This document shows, one piece after another, positions 21,123 to 30,519 of a stretch of 64,000 nt of DNA (its first letter is position 1; every line of letters starts with the position of its first letter). The notes below the pieces were generated by a model. It saw only the letters and a program-made list of their open reading frames with translations. It did no database searches and had not been told where the DNA came from. The DNA comes from Actinoplanes sandaracinus (GTDB lineage: Bacteria; Actinomycetota; Actinomycetes; Mycobacteriales; Micromonosporaceae), in the NCBI RefSeq assembly GCF_030009775.1, contig NZ_JASCTH010000004.1, forward strand, positions 285,660-349,659. The letters are read 5' to 3'. Position numbers and translations under genes: made by a program.

Positions 21123-21156
21123 ATTTCTTGTGTTTGGTAAGAAATATGTCTAGGGT
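21123..21156 (+). promoter_or_regulatory. AT-rich inverted repeat overlapping a promoter
   Basis: ATTTCTT (21123) and AAGAAAT (21139-21145) form 7-base arms around a 9-base centre. It is a conspicuous AT island in GC-rich DNA. TTGTGT (21128) and TAGGGT (21151-21156), 17 bases apart, fit a promoter that straddles the repeat. Transcription would start at or next to the ATG at 21163, giving a leaderless message. It is a likely operator for the TetR protein encoded two genes into the operon. Confidence 0.6.
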
Positions 21157-21162
21157 CAAGGC

Positions 21163-21825
21163 ATGTCATCGCGTGTACTGACCGTGCTCACCTCCCATGA
21201 TCTTCTCGGCACCACCGGACGCCAGACCGGGTTCTGGCTTGAGGAGCTGGTCACCCCCGTGCTCGCGTTCCGGCGGGCCGGCCTTCGGGTGGACCTTGCC
21301 TCCGTCCGCGGTGGGCGGCCTCCGGTCGACCCCGCGAGCGCCGACTTCGACACCTCGGCGGTCGCCGACCTCGACGCGCTGCTCGCGGACACGGCGGCGC
21401 TGAAGTCCGTCGACCCGGGCGACTACGCCGCTGTGTTCCTGGTCGGCGGCCACGGCACCATGTGGGACTTCCCGGACGACGACACCCTCGCCGGGATCGT
21501 CAGCTCGGTGTACCGGACCGGGATCGTCGCCGCGGTCTGTCACGGGTCGACCGGCCTCCTCGGAGCCACCACGGCCGACGGCTCGCCACTGGTGGCCGGG
21601 CGCACCGTCGCCGCGTTCAGCGACGCCGAAGAGGCTCTGGCCGGGGCGGATACCGTGATTCCGTTCTCGTTGCAGCAGCGACTGACCGCCCTCGGCGCTG
21701 TCGTCGAGGAGGGGGCACCGTTCACCGCGACGGTGCGTCGCGACGGCCGCCTGATCACCGGGCAGAATCCGGCCTCGTCCGCGGGCGTCGCGGAGGCGCT
21801 GGTGCAAGCGCTGCCGCTGCCATGA
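21163..21825 (+). CDS. DJ-1/PfpI family protein (Hsp31-like)
   Basis: This 220-residue protein has the Hsp31/glyoxalase III-like class-I amidotransferase fold. It shows VFLVGGHGTMWDFPDD, then the nucleophile elbow VAAVCHGSTGLLGA with the catalytic Cys-His pair, and a late acidic segment. Such proteins are chaperones, deglycases or glyoxalases that respond to reactive carbonyls. Its role here is inferred. It lacks an obvious ribosome site, fitting a leaderless start. Its stop overlaps the TetR start (ATGA). Confidence 0.88.
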   Translation: MSSRVLTVLTSHDLLGTTGRQTGFWLEELVTPVLAFRRAGLRVDLASVRGGRPPVDPASADFDTSAVADLDALLADTAALKSVDPGDYAAVFLVGGHGTMWDFPDDDTLAGIVSSVYRTGIVAAVCHGSTGLLGATTADGSPLVAGRTVAAFSDAEEALAGADTVIPFSLQQRLTALGAVVEEGAPFTATVRRDGRLITGQNPASSAGVAEALVQALPLP

Positions 21826-22466
21826 CCGCGGCCGACCGGCTCGCGGCGTTGCCGCTGCGCGAGCGCAAACGTGCCAGATTGCGGGTCGGGCTGTGGCAGG
21901 CCGTGCGCGAGCGGATCGAGCACACTCCGTTCGCTGACATCTCGGTGCGCGAGCTCGCGGCGGCCCAGGAGGTGTCCGAGCCGACGTTCTTCGCACACTT
22001 CTCGTCCAAGGCCGATCTCCTCGCGTACCACATCTGCATGTGGCGGATCGGCACGACGCTGGTCGCCTCCGAGGCGCCGGAAGGGGCCGCGTTCCTGCGA
22101 CGCTTCTTCGACGAGACCGCCACCGCCATCGTCGCCGGTCCGCGGATGTGGTTCGAGATCACCGCAGCGGTGGCCCGCGGTGGTGGCGTGTGCCTACCGC
22201 TGGAGATCAGTCCCGCCGAGCGGCTCATGGTGTTCGACGACGTGAGTGCCCTCGACGTCGTGATCACCGACCAGGCCGATCTGTTCCGCCGTCACCTGCG
22301 GGCCGCCGGCCACCTGCCGGCCACACCGGATCAGGAGGCCGCCGTGACCGGGCTCCTTACCGGCTTCTACGGAGTCCCCCTCGCCCTGGGGGCCGCGCGC
22401 CTGGACGAACTGCACGGCGCCTACCGCGCCCATGTCGACCGGTTCCTTCCGGCGGGTGGGCGATGA
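21822..22466 (+). CDS. TetR-family regulator
   Basis: This 214-residue protein has a typical TetR N-terminus: RVGLWQAVRERIEHTPFADI, the helix-turn-helix DISVRELAAAQEVSEPTFFA and HFSSKADLLAYH. The C-terminal ligand domain is variable. ATGA overlaps with the DJ-1-like gene before it and the TfoX-like gene after it make a single translationally coupled operon. It is probably autoregulated through the repeat at 21123-21145. Confidence 0.92.
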   Translation: MTAADRLAALPLRERKRARLRVGLWQAVRERIEHTPFADISVRELAAAQEVSEPTFFAHFSSKADLLAYHICMWRIGTTLVASEAPEGAAFLRRFFDETATAIVAGPRMWFEITAAVARGGGVCLPLEISPAERLMVFDDVSALDVVITDQADLFRRHLRAAGHLPATPDQEAAVTGLLTGFYGVPLALGAARLDELHGAYRAHVDRFLPAGGR

Positions 22467-22771
22467 CCGGGTCCCGGGCGACGGCCGAGCACGTGCTCGA
22501 CCTGCTCGGGCCGGCGTCCGGCGTACACCTCGCCGGGTTCTTCGGTGGTTGGTCGCTGCGGCGCGGCGCGGTACAGGTCGGCATCGTCATGGACGCCGTC
22601 TACGCGAAGGTGCCGGTTGCCGAGCGTGAGGCGTGGCACGACAGCGGGTCCGCGCCGTTCCGTTACACCGCGCGGGGCCGGACCGTGACCGTCGAGGCCT
22701 ACTGGAGCGTGCCCGCGGACGCACTCGAGGATGGCGCCCGCCTCCGCCGGCTCCTCCTCGGGCAGCCGTGA
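22463..22771 (+). CDS. TfoX N-terminal-like small protein
   Basis: This 102-residue protein resembles the TfoX/Sxy N-terminal domain (FFGGWSLRRGAVQVGIVMDA, then VYAKV and PFRYTARGR, then EAYWSVPADALED). Stand-alone TfoX_N proteins are common in actinobacteria with unknown function; many are small sequestration or regulatory proteins. It is the last gene of the operon with the DJ-1-like and TetR genes. Confidence 0.75.
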   Translation: MTGSRATAEHVLDLLGPASGVHLAGFFGGWSLRRGAVQVGIVMDAVYAKVPVAEREAWHDSGSAPFRYTARGRTVTVEAYWSVPADALEDGARLRRLLLGQP

Positions 22772-22837
22772 GCGACCGAGCGGACCGTCGCCCGCTTTCC
22801 CTCGGGCACGTCACCGTGCGGGCTGTTCATCACTAAC

Positions 22838-22864
22838 GGCAGCCGGTGCAGGTCGCCGGCTGCC
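22838..22864. terminator. convergent terminator
   Basis: A perfect 9-bp stem, GGCAGCCGG / CCGGCTGCC with a 9-base loop, sits between the ends of the TfoX-like operon and the convergent MOSC operon. Confidence 0.6.
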
Positions 22865-22913
22865 GGGCGGGGTGCGTTCGCCGGTGGGTGCGCGGTTTTC
22901 GATGTGCGCCGGG

Positions 22914-23585
22914 CTAGGCGGAACTCTTGGCCAGGCGCTTCTCGATGTCGTCGCGGAGGGACGGCGGGAGGGCCTCGGCGACCAGGAGACGCGGCAGGTT
23001 CTCGGGCGCGTGCATGTAGATGTCGAACGCCTCGGCGAGAGTCAGGCCGTGTGCGGGACGGTCGACCACCTCGATGCGGTCGCCGGGGCGGATCTCGCCC
23101 TCCTGCAGGATGCGCAGGTAGGCGCCGGTGCGGTTGGTGGCGGCGAAACGCTTGATCCAGCGGGGCTCAGCCATGCGGTGCTGGAACGTGGAACACGGGA
23201 TGCGGCCGAACGTCGTCTGGAGGAGCACGCCGTCGCCGACCTGCCACTGCTCACCGAGCACCGCGTTGTACAGGTCCAGGCCCTCGGTGGTCAGGTTCTC
23301 GCCGAACAGGCCGGGAGTCAGGTCGCGACCCAGCTCGGCGGCCCACCAGGCGTAGTCCTCGACGGCGTAGGCATACACCGCCTGGTCGTCGCCGCCGTGG
23401 TGTTTGGTGTCGCCGATGAAATCGCCGACCACGCCGCTGTGCAGGCCTGTCGTTTTCGGGCCGGGGCGGCGGACGGTCACGGCGTGGTCCACGGGGCGTT
23501 TGCCGATGCCGGTGGCGTCGGTGTCCTTCGCCGGATTCGGTTCGGAACGGCCCACGTTGAGGGAAAGGACGATGCCGCTGGTCAT
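22914..23585 (-). CDS. MOSC domain protein
   Basis: This 223-residue protein has the molybdenum-cofactor sulfurase C-terminal (MOSC) fold with the family hallmarks KHHGGDDQAVYAYAVEDYAW, FGENLTTEGL and QTTFGRIPCSTFQHRM, including the conserved Cys. Relatives (YiiM type) handle hydroxylamine-type or other N-hydroxy substrates with molybdenum cofactor, or are uncharacterised. It is translationally coupled (ATGA) to the GNAT gene upstream. Confidence 0.9.
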   Translation of the reverse strand: MTSGIVLSLNVGRSEPNPAKDTDATGIGKRPVDHAVTVRRPGPKTTGLHSGVVGDFIGDTKHHGGDDQAVYAYAVEDYAWWAAELGRDLTPGLFGENLTTEGLDLYNAVLGEQWQVGDGVLLQTTFGRIPCSTFQHRMAEPRWIKRFAATNRTGAYLRILQEGEIRPGDRIEVVDRPAHGLTLAEAFDIYMHAPENLPRLLVAEALPPSLRDDIEKRLAKSSA

Positions 23586-24316
23586 GAGGAGAACTCCACC
23601 ACCGCTCGGTCTTCGATCGGCTGGAAACCCAGCCTCGGGTACAGGGCGTTGCTCGCCGGGTTCGACAAGTCCGTGAAGAGGACCACCTCGGAAGCTCCAG
23701 CGTCCAGCGCATTACGGGTGGCGGCGTTGGTCGCGGCACCGCCGAAACCCTGACGGCGGTGCTCCGGCGGGGTGTAGACGCACTGGACACGAACCATGCC
23801 GGCCTCCGAACGGGAAGTTGCCGCCATCGCGACCGGACCGCCAGCCGACTCCCAGACGGTGAGGCCGCCGTGGGCGGGTCTGCCTGCCGGGCGCGGCGGT
23901 TCCCCCGGCCAGAGACCGCCACGCCTCGGTGAAAGCGGGAACATCACCGGCCAGCAGATTGACGGCGCCAGCGGCGGCACGGCCGAAAAAGGGGCCGTCG
24001 GCGGCAGCCCGGCCGAAGAACTGGCGGGTAGCAGGTAGGCGGCCAAGGCTGTAGCGGCGGCGGGGACGGCCTCCGGCGGCACCTCGGTCAGGGTCAGCGG
24101 GTAGGGCGGGGTCTGCAGCAGGGCACCGGACACCTCCCCCGAGGGGGAGGTCCACCAGCCGAAGACCGGATCGCCTTCCCCGTACGCGTGAGGGCCTCGC
24201 GACCGCAAGGCGGCGAGCACCGTGAGCAGAACGGTGTGCCGGACCGGCGACGAACGCAGAAAGGGTCCGGCGTTCTCGGCGAAAGCCGAGACGTCGGAGG
24301 TGAGCCGCCAGGTCAT
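23582..24316 (-). pseudogene. GNAT N-acetyltransferase, internally damaged
   Basis: The ends read as a 244-residue GNAT protein. The start is MTWRLTSDVSAFAENAGPFL. The C-terminal core GLTVWESAGGPVAMAA, VYTPPEHRRQGFGGAATNAA and LFTDLSNPASNALYPRLGF is intact and includes the acetyl-CoA P-loop. In between, ~40 residues in this frame (for example PSICWPVMFPLSPRRGG) make no sense, while another frame reads AVNLLAGDVPAFTEAWRSLA, normal for the family. Compensating frameshifts and a loss of about 40-45 residues are the likely cause. Confidence 0.65.
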
Positions 24317-25323
24317 CCGGCCCACGCCTTGGCGATGCGAGTCAGGCTGTCGACGCGGGTGGCCGGATCGTAGGCCGCGCCCGCCAGCAGGAGTTCGTCG
24401 GCGCCGGTGCGCTCCGCCAGAGCGTCGAGGGCGGCGATGACCTCGTCGACGGTGCCGGCGAACTGGGTGCCGGGAAGGGACTCCAGAACGGACCGGTCCA
24501 GGTCGGAGAGCGGGCGCTGGGCGGCCGCTTCCGGCGAGACCATCGGGCCGAGGCGGCCGGTGCGGAGGCTGAGGGCCATCACCCGGCTGGGACCGGCCAG
24601 GAAGTGCGCCTCCTCGGCGGTCTCGGCGGCCAGAACCGAGGCGCTGACCATCACCCACGGCCGGGGAAACCGGGCCGAGGGCTGGAAGCCCTCACGGTAG
24701 AGGCGCAACGCGCCGTCCACGTCGGAGCTCATCGCGAAGTGATAGGCGAAGCAGAACGGCAAGCCGAGCGCGGCCGCGATCTGGGCGCCATACGTCGACG
24801 AACCGAGCATCCACACCTCGGGGAAGGTCTCCGCGGCGGGCGTGGCCAGGAGACGGCCGGACCGGACCCGCTCGTCGCCGAGGAGGCCGAGCAGGGTCCG
24901 CAGATGGTCCGGGAACTGCTCGACGGTCAGGTAGGGCGAGACGCCCCGCAGCGCGGCCGCGGTGGCCTGGTCGGTGCCGGGCGCACGGCCGATGCCCAGG
25001 TCGACCCGGCCCGGGTAGAGGGCCTCCAGCAGGGCGAACTGCTCGGCCACCACGAACGGCATGTGGTTGGGCAGCATGACGCCGCCGGAACCCACCCGGA
25101 TGTCGCTGGTGTGCGCGGCGACAGCGCTGATCAGCACCGGCGGAGAGGTCGACGCGACAGCCGGCATGTTGTGGTGCTCGGCGACCCAGAAGCGGGAGTA
25201 GCCCAGCTGGTCGGCGGCCTTGGCGATCTCGATCGTGCCACGCAGCGCGTCGGCGCTGCCGTGTCCTTCGCGGACCGTGGCGAGGTCGAGAACGGAGATC
25301 GGAACGCGGGTCGGTGCGGTCAT
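24313..25323 (-). CDS. Luciferase-like flavin oxidoreductase (LLM class)
   Basis: This 336-residue TIM-barrel flavin monooxygenase-like protein has PISVLDLATVREGHGSADAL, FWVAEHHNMPAVASTSPPVL, GSGGVMLPNHMPFVVAEQFA, GRVDLGIGRAPGTD and LGSSTYGAQIAAALGLPFCF. The order matches the bacterial MsnO8-like group of LLM oxidoreductases (FMN or F420). The substrate is unknown. Its stop overlaps the GNAT start by 4 bases, forming a LLM-GNAT-MOSC unit. Confidence 0.93.
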   Translation of the reverse strand: MTAPTRVPISVLDLATVREGHGSADALRGTIEIAKAADQLGYSRFWVAEHHNMPAVASTSPPVLISAVAAHTSDIRVGSGGVMLPNHMPFVVAEQFALLEALYPGRVDLGIGRAPGTDQATAAALRGVSPYLTVEQFPDHLRTLLGLLGDERVRSGRLLATPAAETFPEVWMLGSSTYGAQIAAALGLPFCFAYHFAMSSDVDGALRLYREGFQPSARFPRPWVMVSASVLAAETAEEAHFLAGPSRVMALSLRTGRLGPMVSPEAAAQRPLSDLDRSVLESLPGTQFAGTVDEVIAALDALAERTGADELLLAGAAYDPATRVDSLTRIAKAWAG

Positions 25324-25330
25324 GCGGGGC

Positions 25331-25738
25331 TCAATTCCGGGTCTGGTTGCGGATCACTTGCACACCCACGGTCACCGCGCCGAGCGCGGCGCCGGGCACC
25401 AGCAGCCAGATCGGCCACGGGTAGACGAGGCCGGCGGTGACCGCGACCAGGGCGTAGATCACGACGTTCACCGCGGCGAGAGCGCCCCAGATGGTCCAGA
25501 GGACGATCAGGGCGGTCGGCAGGCGGCGATCGGCGCGGCGTTTCTGGGCGGCCACCTCGGAATTGCTCAGCCCGGGACGAGGAAGATCCTGGACGATGAC
25601 CATCAACTCGGCGTAGGTCCGCGCGGCGTAGGCGGCGCCGACCCGGTCGTCGTACTCATGAAGGGACAGCCGGCCCTCGTCGAGAGCGGCTTTCAACTGG
25701 TCGGCGATCTGCTGGCGATCCGCGTCCGCCGCGCGCAT
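25331..25738 (-). CDS. DUF1707 membrane protein
   Basis: This 135-residue protein has an N-terminal DUF1707 domain (MRAADADRQQIADQLKAAL, then LHEYDDRVGAAYAARTYAEL) and two transmembrane helices (residues ~65-88 and ~95-115) with a short tail. I chose ATG 25738 because the domain begins there and the sequence upstream in frame is poor. The family is actinobacterial and of unknown function. It precedes the LLM gene by 7 bases. Confidence 0.88.
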   Translation of the reverse strand: MRAADADRQQIADQLKAALDEGRLSLHEYDDRVGAAYAARTYAELMVIVQDLPRPGLSNSEVAAQKRRADRRLPTALIVLWTIWGALAAVNVVIYALVAVTAGLVYPWPIWLLVPGAALGAVTVGVQVIRNQTRN

Positions 25739-25808
25739 GCTTTCGACCTCTTTGGACAAAGCCGACCCCCTCGATACACGCCCTCCCGCCAGGCTATCGC
25801 GGCGAAAC

Positions 25809-27065
25809 TCAAACCAGCTCGGTGGCGAGCCTCTCAGCGGCATGCCGGTCGGCGCGGGCCATCGAACCCTCCGGGATCGCGGCTGTCCCCGCGGCGACCA
25901 GCAGCACTGCGGACGCGAACACGAACGACCAGGGCAGACCACCCGGCTGGTCGACGATCATCCCGGCCACGGCGCCGCCGGCCGCGCTGCCGGCGACCGA
26001 GACAGTGATCATCCAGGTGTACGCCTCGTTCAGCATGCCGGCCGGAGCGATCCGGCCGACCAGGCTGTTCTCCACGGTCAGCGCGGGTGCGATGGTGGCG
26101 CCGCCGAGGAGCAGGGCCGCGCCGAGCCAGAGCGGCCCCGGCATGAACGCCAGCACCAGGAAACTCACCGACACCGCGGCCAGCAGCCAGGCGAACTGCC
26201 GGGACAGGCTCATCGCCGGGCGGCGGGTGCCGAACCAGATGCCGCCGATCGCGCTGCCGATACCCCACACGCCGAGGAGCACCCCGCCGAGAGCCTCGTC
26301 GCCACCGTGCTGGGCGGCGTACGCCGGAACGATCACGCCGGCCGACCCGAACGCGACACCGAGCGCGGCGACGCAGAGCAGCACCGCGGGGAACCCGCCG
26401 GTCCGCAGCGGGCCGAGGCCCCTGGCCGCGGTCTCAGGGTCGTGGACTCCGCGACGCCGCATCACCGGGAGCCGGGCGATCCAGACGGTGCCGGCGAGCG
26501 TCGCCACCGCCGAACTGATCAGCGCGGACGCCGGGTCGGCGGTGACCACCATGAACGCCGCGACCAGCATCGGGCCGAGCACGAACACCAGCTCGAACAG
26601 CGAGGTCTCGGCGGCGATCGCGGCGGAGCGCAACTCGTGGCGGCCGGTGCCGTGGGCGGTCATGTCGGTCCAGGCGCGGCGGATCGCCGCGGTCAGAGGC
26701 GGGTACGTCGCGCCGGCCGCCGCCGAGGCCACGAACATCCACTCCAGGTTGCCCGCACCGCCCCGGCCGGCGAGCAGCAGACCGGCCAGCGCGAGCGGAT
26801 GCAACACCGCCGTGGCCACGAGGATCGGGCCGGCCCCGATGCGGTCGGCGAGCCGGCCGGCGATCGGGCTGACCACGGCGCCGGCCACGGCGTAGACGCC
26901 GCCCGCGAGGCCGGCCGCGGCATAGCGCCCGGTGACCTGCTCGACCAGCAGGAGCAGGGCCAGCGGGGTCATCCCAATGCCGAGCCGGGCCAGGATGCCG
27001 ACCGGGAGGAGAACTTTGGCGCCCGGTAGGTGCCACACGCCAAGGTACTGACGTAATGCGGTCAC
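25809..27065 (-). CDS. MFS transporter
   Basis: This is a 418-residue protein with 12 predicted helices. The MFS loop motif reads [11 protein letters not shown]. It resembles the actinobacterial group of drug or metabolite exporters, but the substrate cannot be told. The start ATG at 27065 gives a short cytoplasmic N-terminus ([13 protein letters not shown]). A 70-base gap separates it from the DUF1707 gene on the same strand. Confidence 0.92.
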   Translation of the reverse strand: MTALRQYLGVWHLPGAKVLLPVGILARLGIGMTPLALLLLVEQVTGRYAAAGLAGGVYAVAGAVVSPIAGRLADRIGAGPILVATAVLHPLALAGLLLAGRGGAGNLEWMFVASAAAGATYPPLTAAIRRAWTDMTAHGTGRHELRSAAIAAETSLFELVFVLGPMLVAAFMVVTADPASALISSAVATLAGTVWIARLPVMRRRGVHDPETAARGLGPLRTGGFPAVLLCVAALGVAFGSAGVIVPAYAAQHGGDEALGGVLLGVWGIGSAIGGIWFGTRRPAMSLSRQFAWLLAAVSVSFLVLAFMPGPLWLGAALLLGGATIAPALTVENSLVGRIAPAGMLNEAYTWMITVSVAGSAAGGAVAGMIVDQPGGLPWSFVFASAVLLVAAGTAAIPEGSMARADRHAAERLATELV

Positions 27066-27472
27066 GAGCTGGCCTCCGGCTGCCGATCGGTAACGAGCGA
27101 AACGCCTTTCGAGGCTAACGTCGGCAGCCGGTTCACGCCTCTCGAATATTCGCCGTTGTCGTGAGCGTCACCAGCGGATCCGTTCGCCCGCCGGCGGATC
27201 CTTCGGCTTGCGGGCTCGTGACCCGCACTCCAAAGGAACCTCGCCTGCCTTCGTGTTCATCCGTGCGCACGCTGTGACTTCGCTGAACCCCGCGGCGGCT
27301 GAGGGGCCGGAAATGTTGCGGCTTCAAGATATTTCGGCGTACGGGGACGGCCTTCCACAACCACAACCACGTGTCACCTGGCTCCCCGCGACCATCTCCC
27401 GGAGCAAGGCCGCAGCGCGGCCGCCGGGCTGCTGCGGTGTGGGAGGCGGTCGCTCCGTTCGCCCGAACGCGA
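27066..27472. other. intergenic stretch between nuoN and the MFS gene
   Basis: About 400 bases hold no credible gene. The nuoN stop faces it. I see no strong hairpin close to the nuoN stop. Possible promoter elements for the MFS gene lie near 27070-27150, but none is convincing. Confidence 0.5.
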
Positions 27473-28972
27473 TCAGGTCAGGGCGTCGAAGAGCAACTGC
27501 GGGGCGAATCCGAGGATCGCCGCCACGACGGTGGCGGCCAGGAGCGCGGCGGCCACCGGGCGGCTGACCGGGAGGCGGGGGTGGGTGGCGTCGTACACCA
27601 GGGCCGGGTCGGTCACCGCGATGCCGGGCTGGGCCGGGACCGTGTAGAGCAGCGCGGCCACTCGGACGTAGTAGGCCAAGGCGATCACCGCGTTGACGAC
27701 GACCACGGCGGCCAGCCAGATCCAGCCTTCGGCGACCAGGGCCTCGACCACGGAGACCTTGGCGAACAGGCCGGCCAGGCCCGGCGGGAGACCGGCGAGA
27801 CCGGCGAACGCGAGGACGAAGGCGGCGCCGAGCCACGGATGGCGGCGGGCAGCACCCCGGTAGTCGCCGAAAGTGCCGCCGTCGAAATCGGCGGAGGTCC
27901 CACCCGACTGGCCCGCGGAGGCGGGGAGGGTGGCCGGGCGGAGGGCGACCACCACGCCGAAGGCGACCAATTCGAGGACGACGAAGAAGGCGGCGTAGGC
28001 GAGTGCCGCGGGGACTCCGGTGGCGCCCATGGCCAGGGCGGCCAGGATGTAGCCGGCCTGGGCGACCGACGACCAGGCCAGGAGGCGCACCATGCGGGAC
28101 TGGCGGAGCGCGACCAGGTTGCCGACGGTCATGGTGAGGACGGCCAGGGCGGAGAGCACCGCACCGGTGTCGAGACGGGCGACGATCGCGGCCAGGGCCA
28201 GGACGCCACCGAGCTTGGAGGCGGTGGAGAGGTAGGCGGCGATCGGGATCGGCGCGCCGTCGTAGGTGCTGGGCGCCCAGGCGTGCAGCGGAACCGCGGC
28301 GACCTTGAACGCGAGACCGATCACCAGCAGGGCCGCGCCGACCCCGGCCAGGGCGGCGAACGGCACCGGGGCGGGGCCGAGCAGGGCCAGGTGAACGGTT
28401 CCGGTGGCGGCGTAGTTGAGGGCTATGCCGAGCAGGGCGATCGCCGTGGAAACGACGCTGATCAGGAAGAACGTCACCGCGGCTTCGGCGGGCCGGGTGC
28501 TGGGACGCTCGGTGGGGGCGAACCGGCGCAGGCCGGCGAGCACATAGAGCGGGAGGGTGAGCGTCTCCAGCCCGACGATCAGGGTGAGCAGGTCACCCGC
28601 ATAGGAGACGGTCACGCCACCGGTCATCGAGCAGGCCAGCAGGAAGCAGTACTCGCCGGCCGGGGCGGCGCCCAGGCGGAGCGCCGGCATCGAGAAGGCG
28701 AGGACTCCCGCGGTCAGCACGGCGAACAGGGCGGCGGCCACCGCGGCCGACGAGGTCGGCACCCAGGAGCAGCCGCCGGTGGCGCAGAAGGTGGGGTTCG
28801 CAGGGACGACCGCGAACGCGCAGACCGCGGTGGCGAGCGCGCCCAGCAGGGTCACCGCGACCGTCACCGGCCGCCGGCCGGCGAACAGGTCGGCCAGGAG
28901 CGCGAGAACCGCGGTGCCGGCGGCGGCATACAGCGGCAGCAACGCGATGTGATCGACGGCCTGACTTCTCAC
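27473..28972 (-). CDS. nuoN: Complex I subunit N
   Basis: This is a proton-pumping antiporter-like membrane subunit of 499 residues with about 14 helices. It shows LACSMTGGVTVSYAGDLLTL, a conserved Lys/Glu-bearing central part (KVAAVPLHAWAPSTYDGAPI), and the lysine-containing GLFAKVSVVEALV. The start is GTG 28972, overlapping the nuoM stop (GTGA). It is last in the nuoH-to-N run. The C-terminus ends PQLLFDALT. Confidence 0.95.
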   Translation of the reverse strand: MRSQAVDHIALLPLYAAAGTAVLALLADLFAGRRPVTVAVTLLGALATAVCAFAVVPANPTFCATGGCSWVPTSSAAVAAALFAVLTAGVLAFSMPALRLGAAPAGEYCFLLACSMTGGVTVSYAGDLLTLIVGLETLTLPLYVLAGLRRFAPTERPSTRPAEAAVTFFLISVVSTAIALLGIALNYAATGTVHLALLGPAPVPFAALAGVGAALLVIGLAFKVAAVPLHAWAPSTYDGAPIPIAAYLSTASKLGGVLALAAIVARLDTGAVLSALAVLTMTVGNLVALRQSRMVRLLAWSSVAQAGYILAALAMGATGVPAALAYAAFFVVLELVAFGVVVALRPATLPASAGQSGGTSADFDGGTFGDYRGAARRHPWLGAAFVLAFAGLAGLPPGLAGLFAKVSVVEALVAEGWIWLAAVVVVNAVIALAYYVRVAALLYTVPAQPGIAVTDPALVYDATHPRLPVSRPVAAALLAATVVAAILGFAPQLLFDALT

Positions 28973-30519
28973 GGGCGCACTCCCAGCAGGGTGGTCAGGG
29001 GCTGGAAAGTGCCGTCCAGGACCAGCGCCGGCACCACTCCGACGGCCAGCGTGAGCAGGACCAACGGCGCCCAGGCCAGCCATTCGACACGGCTGATGGC
29101 GGGATTGACCGCCCGTACCGCCGGAGTGGCCGGGCCGTGGGTGAGCTGGCGCAGCAGACGCAGGAAATAGGCGGCGGTGAGCGCGCCGCCGACGGCGGCG
29201 ACCGCGGCCAGCGTGATCCACAGCGGGCCACCGCGCTGCACCGCGGCGATCACCGCGAACGCCTCGCCCCAGAAACCGGCCAGGCCGGGCAGCCCCAGGG
29301 AGGCGATGGCCGCGAACGCGAACAGGCCGGCCAGGCGCGGCGCGGTCTCGCGGAGGCCGCTGAGCTGGTTCAGCGAGCCGGTCCCGGTACGATCCTTGAT
29401 CGTCCCGGCGAGGAAGAACAGCAGTCCGGTGATCAGGCCGTGCGCGACGTTCCCGACGAGGGCCGCCTGGATGCCGGTGATCGACAGGGTGGCGATGCCG
29501 AGCAGCACGAAGCCCATGTGCCCGACGCTGGAGTAGGCGATCAGGCGCTTCAGCTCGGTCTGGCGCAGGCAGATCAGCGAGCCGGCGACGATCGCGGCGA
29601 CGGCCAGGGCGCCCAGGACCGGAGCGGCCCACTCGGCGCCCTCCGGGGCGACGCCGACACCGACCCGGATCAGGCCGTAGGTGCCCATCTTGAGCAGCAC
29701 CCCGGCCAGGATCACCGATCCGACGGTCGGCGCCTCGGTGTGCGCGTCGGGCAGCCAGGTGTGCAGCGGCCAGAGCGGGGCCTTCACCGCGAACGCGAGC
29801 GCGAGCAGGGCGAACACCGTGCACTGGGTGGCCCGGCTGAGCTCGGTGGAGCCGGTGAGGGTGACCAGGTCGCCGGTACCGGCGCCGGTGACGACGATCA
29901 GCACGCCCAGCAGCAGCAGGACCGAACCGGCCAGGGTGTAGAGGACGAACTTGCGGGCCGCCGCCCGGCGTCGCGGGCCGCCCCAGCCGGCGATCACCGC
30001 GTACATCGGCAGGAGGACGACCTCGAAGAACAGGAAGAAGAGGATCAGGTCCAGGGCGAGGAAGGTGCCGAGCACGCCGACTTCCAGGACCAGCAGCAAC
30101 GCCGCCAGGGCGCGGCCGGAGCCGCCGTCCGGGACCTTCTTCACCGTGTACGCGCAGCACAGCAGCGTGAGAAGCCCGGTCAGCACGATCAGCGGATAGG
30201 ACACCCCGTCCACGCCGAGGTGGAACTCCAGCCCCAGAGCCGGAACCCACGGCAGGTCGACCTCGGCCCAGGGCAGCAGCGGTGACACGACGCGGTCACC
30301 GTAGGTGGCCCAGCCGGACTCCATCTGCCGGCTGAGGACCGTGGCGATCGAGAGCACGAAGGTGACCGCGGCGAAACCGGTGGCCACCAGCCGGGCCTGC
30401 CGGTCCCGGGCCGCCGGGAGCAGGGCGACCACGATCGCGCCCAGGGCCGGCACGGCGAGCAGCGCGACGAGCAGGACCTGCGGGAGCGCCCAGGCGGGTT
30501 CGAGGTAATCGCGGTACAT
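28969..30519 (-). CDS. nuoM: Complex I subunit M
   Basis: This antiporter-like subunit has 516 residues and 14 helices. It contains LILFFLFFEVVLLPMYAVI with the key Glu of helix 5, and KAPLWPLHTWLPDAHTEAPT with the pump Lys and His. I chose ATG 30519 (MYRDYLEPAW) because GGGGAG lies 7 bases ahead. An in-frame start 5 codons earlier has no such site. It overlaps nuoL by 1 base. Confidence 0.96.
   Translation of the reverse strand: MYRDYLEPAWALPQVLLVALLAVPALGAIVVALLPAARDRQARLVATGFAAVTFVLSIATVLSRQMESGWATYGDRVVSPLLPWAEVDLPWVPALGLEFHLGVDGVSYPLIVLTGLLTLLCCAYTVKKVPDGGSGRALAALLLVLEVGVLGTFLALDLILFFLFFEVVLLPMYAVIAGWGGPRRRAAARKFVLYTLAGSVLLLLGVLIVVTGAGTGDLVTLTGSTELSRATQCTVFALLALAFAVKAPLWPLHTWLPDAHTEAPTVGSVILAGVLLKMGTYGLIRVGVGVAPEGAEWAAPVLGALAVAAIVAGSLICLRQTELKRLIAYSSVGHMGFVLLGIATLSITGIQAALVGNVAHGLITGLLFFLAGTIKDRTGTGSLNQLSGLRETAPRLAGLFAFAAIASLGLPGLAGFWGEAFAVIAAVQRGGPLWITLAAVAAVGGALTAAYFLRLLRQLTHGPATPAVRAVNPAISRVEWLAWAPLVLLTLAVGVVPALVLDGTFQPLTTLLGVRP

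Noticed and set aside
19233..21162. Integrated element at tRNA-Tyr
   Set aside because: No integrase, no repeat of the tRNA 3' end and no phage gene were found, so only decayed small genes are claimed.
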